This document shows positions 26,290-35,590 of a stretch of DNA of 64,000 bases, in pieces. Origin of the DNA: Ornithinibacillus sp047228935 (GTDB lineage: Bacteria > Bacillota > Bacilli > Bacillales > Amphibacillaceae); the NCBI RefSeq assembly GCF_047228935.1, contig NZ_JBFEGG010000001.1, forward strand, positions 558,001 through 622,000. Reading direction: 5' to 3'. Numbering within the stretch: position 1 is the first letter of the stretch; each line of letters opens with the position of its first letter. Under the pieces are notes generated by a model that searched no databases, was not told where the DNA came from, and saw only the letters and a program-made list of their open reading frames with translations. The position numbers and the translations under genes were made by a program.

Positions 26290-27021
26290 ATGATCTCACT
26301 TTTACAATCAGAATGGTATAAGTTACGGAAATCAAAAATCATAGGAATTTTATTAGCTGGACCGATTGTTGGACTTTTAATTGGTCTAATCCAGAATGTG
26401 GATATGTTGCCTAAAGAATTGAATCAATGGCATGGAACCATGATGATGATTAATTTAACATATGCCTTATTATTTCTGCCTCTAATAACTGGGGTTTTGG
26501 CTGGTACTATTTGTAGATATGAACATCAAGCGGGAGGTTGGAAGCAACTATTAGCATTACCAGTAACTAGAGGAAACGTGTTTCTATCAAAATATTTATT
26601 ATTAATATTCTTAGTATTGGTGATTCAAGTACTATATCTTGGTGCAATTCTTGGGGTGGGATTTATAAAAGGATTTACTGACCAGTTCCCAACTGAGATA
26701 ATTTGGAAAAGCATTATTGGTGGTTGGGTGGCAACCTTCCCACTGATTGCGCTTCAACTATGGGTTTCTATGATATTTAAAAGTTTTGCTGCTTCCTTCT
26801 CCGTAAATGTAATTTTTACTCTACCTACTATTCTAGCTATAAATTCGGAGACATTTGGTCCGTACTATCCGTGGGCACAACCATTTTCGATGATGTATAT
26901 AGGTGGGGATACAAACGATATCTTTTTTATACCATGGGATCAATTACTATTGGTAGTAGGAGGAAGCTTTTTAGTATTTTTTATTTGTGGGTATGTTTAT
27001 TTTCAAAGGAAAGCAGTGTAG
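26290..27021 (+). CDS. ABC permease, LanG-like (antimicrobial peptide immunity type)
   Basis: 243 aa with six helices, starting directly after the stop of the preceding permease. It carries the same motif, ICRYEHQAGGWKQLLALPV, and is a diverged paralogue of it (both begin MISLLQSEWYKLRK-type or equivalent and end in a C-terminal helix followed by a basic tail). Together with the ATPase and LanE-like permease it makes a LanFEG-type exporter that removes peptide from the membrane. No peptide precursor gene is visible nearby, so immunity to foreign peptides rather than self-protection is the simpler reading. Confidence 0.87.
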   Translation: MISLLQSEWYKLRKSKIIGILLAGPIVGLLIGLIQNVDMLPKELNQWHGTMMMINLTYALLFLPLITGVLAGTICRYEHQAGGWKQLLALPVTRGNVFLSKYLLLIFLVLVIQVLYLGAILGVGFIKGFTDQFPTEIIWKSIIGGWVATFPLIALQLWVSMIFKSFAASFSVNVIFTLPTILAINSETFGPYYPWAQPFSMMYIGGDTNDIFFIPWDQLLLVVGGSFLVFFICGYVYFQRKAV

Positions 27022-27051
27022 TGTCTAAAAATTTTTGAAAAAAAACAATGA

Positions 27052-27135
27052 AGGTTATACAAAAGGGTAGCTATTCGAGTAGATGAACCTAAGAGGTTTT
27101 TACAAATCGTGAAAGAGAAGGTTGAAATAAAATAA
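27052..27135 (+). pseudogene. Possible relic of a PH-like domain protein C-terminus
   Basis: After a stop at 27049 the frame reads 27 codons with no start, containing VAIRVDEPKRFLQIVKEK. This resembles the C-terminal strand and helix of small bacterial PH-like (bPH_4/SunI-type) proteins, which often accompany bacteriocin immunity genes. There is no ribosome binding site and no N-terminal part. A chance reading is possible. Confidence 0.3.
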
Positions 27136-27174
27136 TTTCTTTTAAAAAGGGTATAGTTTTTTATTAAAACGTGG

Positions 27175-27316
27175 TATACTAATATTAACTTATTGATGTT
27201 CGTGTTAGGTATACAAGATATATGTAATAACTTTCTAGTCATTATCTTCGTCTTGAATTAGCATCTTGAACTGAAATTAGTAATATACGTGCATATAGCA
27301 CATGGAGGTTTTCTTA
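27175..27316 (+). promoter_or_regulatory. Promoter and long 5' leader of the cold-shock gene
   Basis: A consensus -10 TATACT (27175-27180) lies about 135 bases before the Csp start, with no good -35. The implied leader of about 130 bases has no ORF. Long structured leaders that change fold at low temperature are known for csp mRNAs; here that is inferred from length and position. Confidence 0.5.
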
Positions 27317-27517
27317 ATGAACACAGGTTCAGTAAAATGGTTTAACGCAGAAAAAGGTTTTGGATTTATCGAAGTTGAAGGTGGAGACGACGTATTCGTA
27401 CACTTCTCAGCTATTCAAGGCGACGGTTTCAAAACTTTAGAAGAAGGTCAACAAGTTTCTTTCGAAATCACTGAAGGTAACCGTGGACCACAAGCAGCTA
27501 ACGTAACAAAATTATAA
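27317..27517 (+). CDS. Cold-shock protein (CspA/CspB family)
   Basis: 66 aa from the ATG at 27317, GGAGG 8 bases upstream; the in-frame ATG at 27302 overlaps that site. All family marks are present: GSVKWFNAEKGFGFIEV (RNP1 region KGFGFI) and DDVFVHFSAI (RNP2 VFVHF). Single OB-fold RNA chaperone that melts mRNA structure at low temperature and during outgrowth. Codon use is biased to frequent codons, consistent with high expression. It ends in a strong terminator. Confidence 0.96.
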   Translation: MNTGSVKWFNAEKGFGFIEVEGGDDVFVHFSAIQGDGFKTLEEGQQVSFEITEGNRGPQAANVTKL

Positions 27518-27525
27518 TTAGCTTT

Positions 27526-27560
27526 AAAAAAGTTCTTCTCATTTGAGAAGAACTTTTTTT
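27526..27560 (+). terminator. Terminator of the cold-shock gene
   Basis: Perfect 14-15 bp stem AAAAAAGTTCTTCTC / GAGAAGAACTTTTTT with a 4-base loop. The 250 bases after it up to 27813 show no supported feature. Confidence 0.95.
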
Positions 27561-27813
27561 AATTCCTTTATCTTTCATCAAATTCCTCGTTTATAAGTAC
27601 TTCGGTTATTTCGAGACCAATCCTAACACCGTACCTATATAATTCTTAACATCAAGAATCTTCATTTAATACGTCTGTATATGAAAAAAATGTTCAACAA
27701 AATCTAACATATTTGCTTGCATATAGGATATAAGTCGCTATTTAATATGCAATTGGACTATAATGCAAATAATAAATCTATTTCAAACATGGATTTCTAG
27801 AATGGAGGATTTG

Positions 27814-28695
27814 ATGAGGACAGTAGAAGAGATGTATGAATTGATTTTAGGGATAGCGAAAGAAGATGAACGAATACGTGCAGTATATATGAATGGTTCA
27901 AGGACAAACTCAAAAGCACCGAAAGATATTTTCCAAGACTTTGACATCGTATATGTAGTAACAGACGTAGATTCTTTCATTCAAGATAAGAATTGGATTA
28001 GTAAGTTTGGAGAATTGTTAATGCTCCAAGAACCAGAGAAGAATGATAAAGAACTAGGTAGTGATGTTGATTTAAGCCTAAATTATGGTTATTTAATGTT
28101 GTTTACTGATGGTAATCGTATTGATTTACATATTCAAACAAAAGAATTCATGTTAACTACCTATAAAAAGGACAGCCTTACCATTCCGTTACTTGATAAG
28201 GACAGTTGTTTACCAGAGATATTACCTTCTTCAGATTCGGATTACTGGACGGAGAAACCTTCTGAGGCCGAGTATTTTAGTTGCTGTAATGATTTTTGGT
28301 GGTGTATGCAAAACGTAGCTAAAGGATTATGGAGAAAAGAACTTCCATATGCCAAGCAGATGTTTGAACTTGTTATTAGACCAAGACTTGATCAAGTTGT
28401 TTCTTGGTGGATTGGTATGAAGCATGACTTTCGGATTTCTCCTGGTAAAATGGGGAAGTATTTTGAAAAATACCTTCCTTATGAATATTGGAGAATGTAT
28501 CAAAATACTTATGCGGACGGTGATTATGAAAAAACTTGGAGAGCTGTTTTTATTACATGTAATCTATTCCGTATATTAGCGAAAGAAGTAGCAGGCGAGT
28601 TGTCTTTTGTATATTTAGCTAGAGATGATGAAAATATGACGAAGTATTTAGTTAAAGTAAGCGAATTACCGAGGGATGCTAAGGGTATTTTTTAA
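27814..28695 (+). CDS. Aminoglycoside 6-adenylyltransferase family (ANT(6)/AadK-like)
   Basis: 293 aa from the ATG at 27814 (GGAGG 5 bases upstream). The nucleotidyltransferase motif is intact: NGSR (27-30) followed by QDFDIVYVV with the metal-binding Asp42 and Asp44, and a third acidic site in RIDLHIQ. The fold and length (AadK of B. subtilis is 284 aa) fit chromosomal streptomycin adenylyltransferases. It would transfer AMP to the 6-hydroxyl of streptomycin. It is not on a visible mobile element, so it is an intrinsic-type gene. Activity against streptomycin is plausible but not certain. Confidence 0.87.
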   Translation: MRTVEEMYELILGIAKEDERIRAVYMNGSRTNSKAPKDIFQDFDIVYVVTDVDSFIQDKNWISKFGELLMLQEPEKNDKELGSDVDLSLNYGYLMLFTDGNRIDLHIQTKEFMLTTYKKDSLTIPLLDKDSCLPEILPSSDSDYWTEKPSEAEYFSCCNDFWWCMQNVAKGLWRKELPYAKQMFELVIRPRLDQVVSWWIGMKHDFRISPGKMGKYFEKYLPYEYWRMYQNTYADGDYEKTWRAVFITCNLFRILAKEVAGELSFVYLARDDENMTKYLVKVSELPRDAKGIF

Positions 28696-28703
28696 ACTTT
28701 ATC

Positions 28704-28757
28704 AGGTAGAATTAAGGAGCTAGTTATATAACTCCTGAGGTTCTTACCTTTTTTATG
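28704..28757 (+). terminator. Terminator of the adenylyltransferase gene
   Basis: AGGTAGAA / TTCTTACCT outer stem, AAGGAG / CTCCT inner stem, and a T-run. Confidence 0.75.
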
Positions 28758-28965
28758 TACTAGTTATTTTAATAGATTTCCTTTTATAGTAAATCTCATT
28801 GTTCCATAATAAGTGCTTATGTATTATATTCTCCGATAAGTTCAATAAAATGTGCTAAATTATTTAGGAAAATTATTGGAAGAAATGTTACAATAGTAGA
28901 AGTGTTAAAGGGAAAATTGTCCTGCCAGTTGATGGGATTGATAGAAGGGAAATAAAAGAAGAGGT

Positions 28966-29862
28966 ATGGGTAACTTTAAGGAATTAAAACTTACTTTGGA
29001 TAAGACATTAAAAACTGGAATTATTAAATCCAATTTAGTGCCAATGATTGCAGGTTTAACATTGGCATTGTATACGTATGATTATAAATTAACAGATAAA
29101 ATACTTGAAATAATTCTTGCAATTATCGGTACTGCTTTAATCATAGGTGCAGCTGGTGCTTTTAATAATGTCTATGATCGTGATATTGATGCAGTAATGG
29201 AGAGAACTAAAATAAGACCTACAGTAACTGGTGCTATAAGTATAAAAGCTACTGTTTGGCTAGCAGTCATTTTGGCAGTTATAGGAATTTTAGCTCTATC
29301 ATTTACAACTCTATTATCGGCATTTTTAGGTTTTATGGGTCTGTTTTTATACGTTGTGCCATATACGATGTGGACGAAACGAAGAACAGTTTATAATACG
29401 GAAGTTGGTAGCTTGTCGGGTGCAATGCCACCATTAATTGGTTGGGCTGCAATTTATCCCGACATTACACACCCTGCTTTACTTGGGTTATTTGTGATTG
29501 CTGTATTATGGCAAATGCCACATTTTTATGCGATAGCAATACGAAGACATGATGATTATAAAGCAGCAAATGTTCCCATGTTACCGGTTGTAAAAGGTAT
29601 TAAAAGAACGTATTTGCAGACAAATATTTACTTAATTATTATGATACTAGCTAGCTTCTTATTAGGTTCTTTAAGCCTTGGTTTAATGCTAGTAGGTTTA
29701 TTACTTGGTGGAATTTGGTTTATTATTAGTATTGTTGCTTATAGACAAGAAGATTCGACGAAATGGGCAAGAATGTTATTTATATATTCGCTATTGTATA
29801 TGACAGTTATGTTTTCAACGATAATTATTTATTCTTTGATGGGAATTATATTTAATTTATAA
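28966..29862 (+). CDS. ctaB: Heme O synthase (protoheme IX farnesyltransferase)
   Basis: 298 aa with eight or nine membrane helices. The prenyl-diphosphate-binding motif NNVYDRDIDAVMERT (NxxxDxxxD) is present, and HFYAIAIRRHDDYKAANVPM is the second conserved loop of UbiA-family heme O synthases. It converts heme B to heme O by adding a farnesyl group, needed for the terminal oxidases. It stands alone, away from ctaA or the ctaCDEF oxidase genes, so it may be a second, unlinked ctaB copy. The ribosome binding site AGAGG is very close to the ATG, an unusual detail. Confidence 0.93.
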   Translation: MGNFKELKLTLDKTLKTGIIKSNLVPMIAGLTLALYTYDYKLTDKILEIILAIIGTALIIGAAGAFNNVYDRDIDAVMERTKIRPTVTGAISIKATVWLAVILAVIGILALSFTTLLSAFLGFMGLFLYVVPYTMWTKRRTVYNTEVGSLSGAMPPLIGWAAIYPDITHPALLGLFVIAVLWQMPHFYAIAIRRHDDYKAANVPMLPVVKGIKRTYLQTNIYLIIMILASFLLGSLSLGLMLVGLLLGGIWFIISIVAYRQEDSTKWARMLFIYSLLYMTVMFSTIIIYSLMGIIFNL

Positions 29863-29865
29863 ATG

Positions 29866-29889
29866 AAGCTCCTTATGGGGCTTTTTTTA
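29866..29889 (+). terminator. Terminator of ctaB
   Basis: AAGCTCC / GGGGCTT with one G-U pair, 4-base loop, seven T. Confidence 0.9.
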
Positions 29890-30297
29890 TTTTGGGTAAA
29901 CATTCCTATTTAACAGAAAAGATCCTAAGACTTTTGCAATAAGTTATGTTGAATATATTGTAGAAAAAGGATGAATATAACATTTTATGTATATTAATCC
30001 ATTTTAGGTGAGACTTTTTCAGTATTTTTATTTCCAATTATAGGAAAGGTAAGGCATAGGGGAATGGAACTATATAAGTGTAAATGTTAAATTACTAGGT
30101 TTTAATACTAGTTTAATCTTTTAGAGTATATGGCTTTTTTCACAGAATAATTGCGAAATGTCCTAGTGATAAATATTCATTTTTAAATATTCAGAAAATC
30201 ACGACATTATTCTACAGAATATGACAAACTCAATCGATTATAGTGATTACAACAGCTAAGAGAAATATACAACCAGACATGTTCTTACTTTTCAAGG
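29890..30297 (+). promoter_or_regulatory. Non-coding upstream region of the protease gene
   Basis: About 400 bases with no supported gene. It holds a dyad TATTCT-AC-AGAATA (30208-30221) and a direct repeat AAATATTCA (two copies, about 13 bases apart, around 30171-30192). Such long AT-rich regions with repeats fit the multi-regulator control common for extracellular proteases. No promoter can be fixed with confidence. Confidence 0.4.
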
Positions 30298-30310
30298 AAA
30301 GGAGGCAAGT

Positions 30311-30334
30311 TTGGTTTTTTTGTTACGAAATTAG
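30311..30334 (+). CDS. Leader mini-ORF, 7 codons, in frame with the protease
   Basis: A near-perfect Shine-Dalgarno AAAGGAGG (30298-30305) stands 5 bases before TTG, which opens MVFLLRN and ends at TAG (30332-30334). The protease's own site GGGGGAGG begins three bases later. The mini-ORF is in the same frame as the protease, separated by one stop. It could couple translation or serve as an attenuating leader peptide. The arrangement is seen; its function is inferred. Confidence 0.4.
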   Translation: MVFLLRN

Positions 30335-30352
30335 TTGGGGGAGGAATATTCT

Positions 30353-33300
30353 TTGAAAAGAAGAAAACAGGCAAAAAGATTTAGTATTATTGCCACATTG
30401 TTGTTGATTTTCTCATTATTTAACCCAGCCTTTGCTTTTGCTGAAGCAAGTACTAATACAAAAGCTTCACCACATACTTCTTTAGTTGATACGAAAGAAA
30501 CAGCAGAGGCTAAGATTAACAGTAGTCTTTCAAAATCATTCGAAAAAGACGAGAAAGTGACATTTTTAGTTAAATTTAAAGAAAAAGCTGATACATTGAA
30601 AATAGCTCAAGAAGCCCGTTCAAAGGCTAAAAGTGCTAAATTATCGGCTTTTAATCAAGAATTAGCACAACGCTCAGCAGTTATTTCAGAACTAAAAGCA
30701 ACAGCTCTTGCCTCTCAACAAAATGTAGTCAATTATCTAGAAAATGAAGTTTCAAAAGGGAATGCTAAAGAGATTCAAGAATTCTATATTGTAAACGCAG
30801 TAGCGGTAACTGCAACTAAAGAAGTTGCTGAAAAAATTGCAAGCTTTCCTGAAGTAGAAAAGATACTTCCAAATGAAAAGCGTCAGTTAATTAGGGCAGA
30901 ATTAGCTACTGAGGAAACACCAAAGGCAACCCCACAAAACATTGAATGGAATGTTGATCGTGTAAATGCTCCAGCTGTATGGGGACTTGGCATTGATGGT
31001 TCTGGTGCTGTAGTAGCAAACATCGATACGGGTGTTGATTGGGAGCATCCAGCATTAATGGAAAAGTATCGTGGATATAACGCTTCAACTGGCGAAGTGG
31101 ATCATACTTATAGCTTTTTTGACCCGGTGAATGGACAAACAGTACCGTATGATGATGATGGTCATGGAACACATACAATGGGTACTATGGTTGGAAGTGA
31201 ACCAAGCGGATCAAACCAAGTAGGGGTAGCACCTGGTGCAAAATGGATTGCTGTACAAGCATTTACAGCTGATGGTGCTTATGACGCAGATTTAATTGAA
31301 GCTGGTCAATGGATTATGGAGCCAGGTGGAGATGCTTCTAAAGCTCCAGATGTTGTTAACAACTCTTGGGGCGGCGGAGCCGGTATTGATGAATTTTACC
31401 AGGATATCGTAATCGCTTGGCGTGCAGCTGAAATATTCCCAGCATTTGCTGCTGGTAATACTACTCTATTTAACCCTGGTGGTCCGGGATCTGTAGCTAC
31501 CCCAGGTAACTATCCTGAAGCTTTTGCTGTTGGAGCTACGGATAGTAATGATATGTTAGCTAGTTTTTCACTAAGAGGACCATCTCCATATGGTGAAATT
31601 AAGCCGGAAGTTTCCGCACCTGGTGTAGCAGTCCGTTCCTCCGTACCAGGTGGAGGTTACAGCAGTTATAATGGTACATCCATGGCAACTCCAGCTGTTG
31701 CGGGAGTAGTTGCGCTTTTGAGATCAGCAGATTCTAGCTTATCTGTAGATTTCATTGAAGAATTACTAATGGACACTGCTGTATCTAGAACAGATAATGA
31801 ATATCCGGAAAGTCCTAATAACGGTTATGGTCACGGAATAGTTGATGCATTTGCAGCTGTATCTACTATTGCTGATGGTCTAGGTTCAATAGAAGGACAA
31901 GTGACGATGGATGGAGAAGATACAGAAGCTCCTACATTTGAGCATACTGCTCCACCTGAAACATATGCTGGCCTTGATCTAGAACTTTCTGTAAATGTTA
32001 GTGATAATGTAAGTATCACTTCCGTCCAATTGCAAGCAGGAGATCAAGTATTTGATGCTCAGCGTGTGTCTGGAAATTACAAGGCTGGTGAATACACTGT
32101 TACAGTTCCAGGAGATCTACTCGAAGTAGGAACATTCTCATATAACTGGATTTTGAATGATTTCGGTAACAATGAAGTAACTAGTGATGAGTATAATATT
32201 GAAGTAAAACCTGGAATTACCAATGGATACTTTGAAGACTTTGAAGTAAATCCTGTTGGTTGGCAAAAATTAGGCTCTAATAATGTGTGGGATTGGGGAA
32301 CACCTACCTCGGGACCAGGTGAAGCTTATTCTGGTGAAAATCTATACGCTACAAATGTTGCTGGTCAATATGCAAATAGTATGGATGCTCATTTAATCAT
32401 GCCACCGATTGATGTGCCAGAAGGAGATTCATTTTTACAATTTAAGAGCTGGCATAATTTTGAAATGAGTTCATCTGGAACTGCATATGATTATGGTAAT
32501 CTAGTCATTTCTACAGACTTGGAAAATTGGACAACAATAGAAGAGTTTGTAGGAGTTTCAGAAGACTGGACTAACATTGAAGTTGATTTGCGTGATTATC
32601 AGGGGCAACGAGTATATGTTGGTTTCTACACGTATTCTGATGGAAGTGTAACGAGAGATGGTTGGTATATTGATGATGTTGCATTGTCAGATGAATCCCA
32701 ATACAGCGATGATTCAATACCACCAACATACGAACACACACCACCTAGTCTTGCTTACAGTGGTATGGCACTAAATCTAAGTGTGACTGTTCTTGATGAT
32801 CTACTAGTTGGCGGAGCAACGTTACATTATCTAGATGAAAACGGTGAATGGCAATCAATAGAAGCTGAACTTGAATCAGGAAGTAATCTAGAGTCTACTT
32901 TCTCAGCAATTGTTCCTGCTGATCAAGTTTTTGGTGATACTTTCACTTATAAGTGGGTAGTTCGTGACTATGCTGGAAATACAACAGAAAGTGAAGAATT
33001 TGTAGTTTCACTAAGTGATGGAATAACGGTAGGTTACACGGAAGACTTTGAGAATAATCCTCAAGGTTGGACTTTAATTGGAAGTAATAATGTTTGGGAA
33101 CTTGGAGCACCAACTTCTGGTCCGAACGAAGCTGTTTCTGGTGAAAATGTTTATGCTACGAACCTTGCTGGTCAATATCCGTCCCGTATGGATGGAACCT
33201 TAGTTATGCCAGGTGTTCAAGTGCCAGATGAAGGTGCTTATCTGCAATTTAAGAACTGGCATGAATTCGAATATTCTTCTACTGGAAGAGCTTGGGATTA

Positions 33301-35563
33301 CGGTCAGGTTGTAATTTCAACTGATATGGTAGAGTGGACAACTTTAGCAGAGTTCCACGGATCTGTATTGGAATGGGAAGATGCAGAAGTTGATCTATCT
33401 GACTATGCAGGTCAAACGATATATGTCGGATTCTATACGTATTCAGATAGCAGTGTTACTAAACTAGGATGGTATATTGATGATGTGGTATTATCTGACA
33501 CATCGTTAAATTTAGAGAACAATCCTGCTAGTAAGCAATTTACAAAGCAAGATGAGAAAGCTGAAAAGGAAAAAGAAGCTGCTTTAGAAAAACAAACAAC
33601 TCCTAAGAAAATAATTACTCAACCTACAAAGGACGATGATCTAGTATCATCTGTGAAACCTGGTGACATTCAAACTAGTGGTTTACCACTTGGCGCTACG
33701 GTTTCCGTACTAGAAAATGGACGTTCCGTATCAACTAATCCACAAGATGGAACATATAGAATTACTCTTCCTGCAGGAACATACACATTAGTAGCTGAAA
33801 CGTATGGATTCCGTGCAGAAGAACAAAGTGTAACCGTAGCAGAAGATGAATCAGCTACAGCAAACTTTGTCCTAGAAGAATTACCAAAAGCAACGGTTTC
33901 TGGTACTGTTACTAGTGAACAGTCTGGTAATCCAATTGCAGGTGCTACACTTCTTTTAGTAGAAGATTCAAATGTAGAGCCAGTTCAAACAGATGAAAAC
34001 GGAAACTTTTCTATCACAGCTTATGAAGGAACATACACATTGAAAATTCTTGCTCAAGATTATAAGGGGCAAGAATTAGAAGTAACGTTTGATCAAGATA
34101 AAACGTTAGATATCGCATTAGAACCGTTCTTCACAGTTCCTGGTGGAGAAATTGGCTATGATGACGGAACAGCAGAAAATGCGCGTGCATTCTATGATGC
34201 TGGAAATGGTTGGGCAGTTAAAATGTCCCTTCCTGAAGGCGAAGAACAAGCAATCGTTACCGAAGGAGTATTCCAGTTCCATGGTACTGATTGGCCATCC
34301 CCTGGAGGCACAGATTTCGCAGTAGAGGTATGGAGTGCAGGTGCAGATGGACTACCTTCTGAGAAGTTAGTTGGTCCAATTGAAGCTGAAGCAATTCGTG
34401 ACTTAAATCAATGGACTGTGGTCGATTTAAGTGAACATAATATTCAAGTAGACGGTGACTTCTTTATGGTTTATATACAGACTTCACCAAATCCAAATAC
34501 ACCAGGATTAGCTACAGATGAAAACGGTCCAAATGCTAGTAGAAGTTATCAATTAGTGGGTGGAGCATGGTCTGCATCACCAGCTGATGAAGGTAACTAT
34601 ATGATACGTGCCCGCGTTGCATATGGTGTAGAGGATCCAGTCATTACTTCACCAGTAAATGGTACGATTACAAATGAAACTACGGTAACTGTCGAAGGTC
34701 TTGCTTCACCTACAACAACGGTTAGCTTGTTGAATAATGGTGAGGAAGTAGGAACTACAGATATTGGTGAAGATGGAGCGTTCAGCTTTGATATTGAATT
34801 AGAGGAAGGACAAAATGAGCTTCAAGCAGTAAGCTATGTCAATGGTGAACAAGCTACAGATTCTGAAATAGTAACAGTAACCCTTGATACCATTGCACCT
34901 GAATTAACCGTTGTTAATGTAGAAGATGGTCAAAGAACTAATCGTGAGACACTAACTGTTCAAGGAACGGTAAACGATGAAAACCTTTCTTCTGTAACGG
35001 TAAATGGTCTAAATGCACCAGTTGAAGAAGGAGCATTCTTAAAACGAATTCTGCTTGATGAAGGTGAAAATACTATTGAAGTAATTGCTACAGATACAGC
35101 TGGAAATACAACAACCCAAACATTTACAGTTTATGCAGATTTTACAGCTGCTGAAATTTCAAATTTAACACCAACTGAAGATCAGTATCTACAAGCCGGT
35201 GAAACGGTTCAAATTGAATTTGATAGTGAATCTGGCCTAAGAGCTACATTTGCGGTCCATATGCCACTAACAAATTTAAACGGTGTTACAACTTATGATC
35301 CTATCGAGCTACCATTAATGGAAACTACTCCAGGTCATTATGTTGCTTATTGGACTATTCCAAGCAACGTAATTGCTGACGGAGCTGTTATAGAGGTTAA
35401 GGTAAGAGATAGCTTCGGTAATGAAACTCGTCAATTTGCAGAAGGAAGATTATTTATTACTGATGATGGAGCTAATGACCAAGGATCTAAAGGTAATGAC
35501 AAGGATAAAGGCAACAATGGTAAAGACAAAGGAAAGGATAAAAACGGAAGTAAAAAGGAATAG
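30353..35563 (+). CDS. bpr: Bacillopeptidase F-like secreted subtilase, multidomain
   Basis: 1736 aa from the TTG at 30353 (GGGGGAGG 8 bases upstream). Signal peptide 1-30; I9-type propeptide about 45-185; S8 domain about 195-500 with Asp225 (NIDTGVDWEHP), His271 (GHGTHT), Asn369 (AAGNTT) and Ser443 (NGTSMATP). Then two tandem units, each an Ig-like spacer (522-620, 789-889) plus a MAM/jelly-roll-like module (624-779, 893-1049) with matching GSNNVW and GWYIDDV motifs; a Lys/Glu-rich linker; two carboxypeptidase-regulatory-like repeats (1101-1259); a beta-sandwich; two Ig-like repeats; and a Lys/Gly/Asp-rich tail (1706-1736) that may bind the wall. B. subtilis Bpr is about 1430 aa, so this is larger. 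Extracellular serine protease. Confidence 0.93.
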   Translation: MKRRKQAKRFSIIATLLLIFSLFNPAFAFAEASTNTKASPHTSLVDTKETAEAKINSSLSKSFEKDEKVTFLVKFKEKADTLKIAQEARSKAKSAKLSAFNQELAQRSAVISELKATALASQQNVVNYLENEVSKGNAKEIQEFYIVNAVAVTATKEVAEKIASFPEVEKILPNEKRQLIRAELATEETPKATPQNIEWNVDRVNAPAVWGLGIDGSGAVVANIDTGVDWEHPALMEKYRGYNASTGEVDHTYSFFDPVNGQTVPYDDDGHGTHTMGTMVGSEPSGSNQVGVAPGAKWIAVQAFTADGAYDADLIEAGQWIMEPGGDASKAPDVVNNSWGGGAGIDEFYQDIVIAWRAAEIFPAFAAGNTTLFNPGGPGSVATPGNYPEAFAVGATDSNDMLASFSLRGPSPYGEIKPEVSAPGVAVRSSVPGGGYSSYNGTSMATPAVAGVVALLRSADSSLSVDFIEELLMDTAVSRTDNEYPESPNNGYGHGIVDAFAAVSTIADGLGSIEGQVTMDGEDTEAPTFEHTAPPETYAGLDLELSVNVSDNVSITSVQLQAGDQVFDAQRVSGNYKAGEYTVTVPGDLLEVGTFSYNWILNDFGNNEVTSDEYNIEVKPGITNGYFEDFEVNPVGWQKLGSNNVWDWGTPTSGPGEAYSGENLYATNVAGQYANSMDAHLIMPPIDVPEGDSFLQFKSWHNFEMSSSGTAYDYGNLVISTDLENWTTIEEFVGVSEDWTNIEVDLRDYQGQRVYVGFYTYSDGSVTRDGWYIDDVALSDESQYSDDSIPPTYEHTPPSLAYSGMALNLSVTVLDDLLVGGATLHYLDENGEWQSIEAELESGSNLESTFSAIVPADQVFGDTFTYKWVVRDYAGNTTESEEFVVSLSDGITVGYTEDFENNPQGWTLIGSNNVWELGAPTSGPNEAVSGENVYATNLAGQYPSRMDGTLVMPGVQVPDEGAYLQFKNWHEFEYSSTGRAWDYGQVVISTDMVEWTTLAEFHGSVLEWEDAEVDLSDYAGQTIYVGFYTYSDSSVTKLGWYIDDVVLSDTSLNLENNPASKQFTKQDEKAEKEKEAALEKQTTPKKIITQPTKDDDLVSSVKPGDIQTSGLPLGATVSVLENGRSVSTNPQDGTYRITLPAGTYTLVAETYGFRAEEQSVTVAEDESATANFVLEELPKATVSGTVTSEQSGNPIAGATLLLVEDSNVEPVQTDENGNFSITAYEGTYTLKILAQDYKGQELEVTFDQDKTLDIALEPFFTVPGGEIGYDDGTAENARAFYDAGNGWAVKMSLPEGEEQAIVTEGVFQFHGTDWPSPGGTDFAVEVWSAGADGLPSEKLVGPIEAEAIRDLNQWTVVDLSEHNIQVDGDFFMVYIQTSPNPNTPGLATDENGPNASRSYQLVGGAWSASPADEGNYMIRARVAYGVEDPVITSPVNGTITNETTVTVEGLASPTTTVSLLNNGEEVGTTDIGEDGAFSFDIELEEGQNELQAVSYVNGEQATDSEIVTVTLDTIAPELTVVNVEDGQRTNRETLTVQGTVNDENLSSVTVNGLNAPVEEGAFLKRILLDEGENTIEVIATDTAGNTTTQTFTVYADFTAAEISNLTPTEDQYLQAGETVQIEFDSESGLRATFAVHMPLTNLNGVTTYDPIELPLMETTPGHYVAYWTIPSNVIADGAVIEVKVRDSFGNETRQFAEGRLFITDDGANDQGSKGNDKDKGNNGKDKGKDKNGSKKE

Positions 35564-35590
35564 GAAATAATTAATTTTCTATCTCCTAAA

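Noticed and set aside
27569..27660. Minus-strand frame with GLEITEVLINEEFDER near the cold-shock terminator
   Set aside because: It has a stop a few codons upstream, no start and no ribosome binding site; a relic is possible but cannot be supported.
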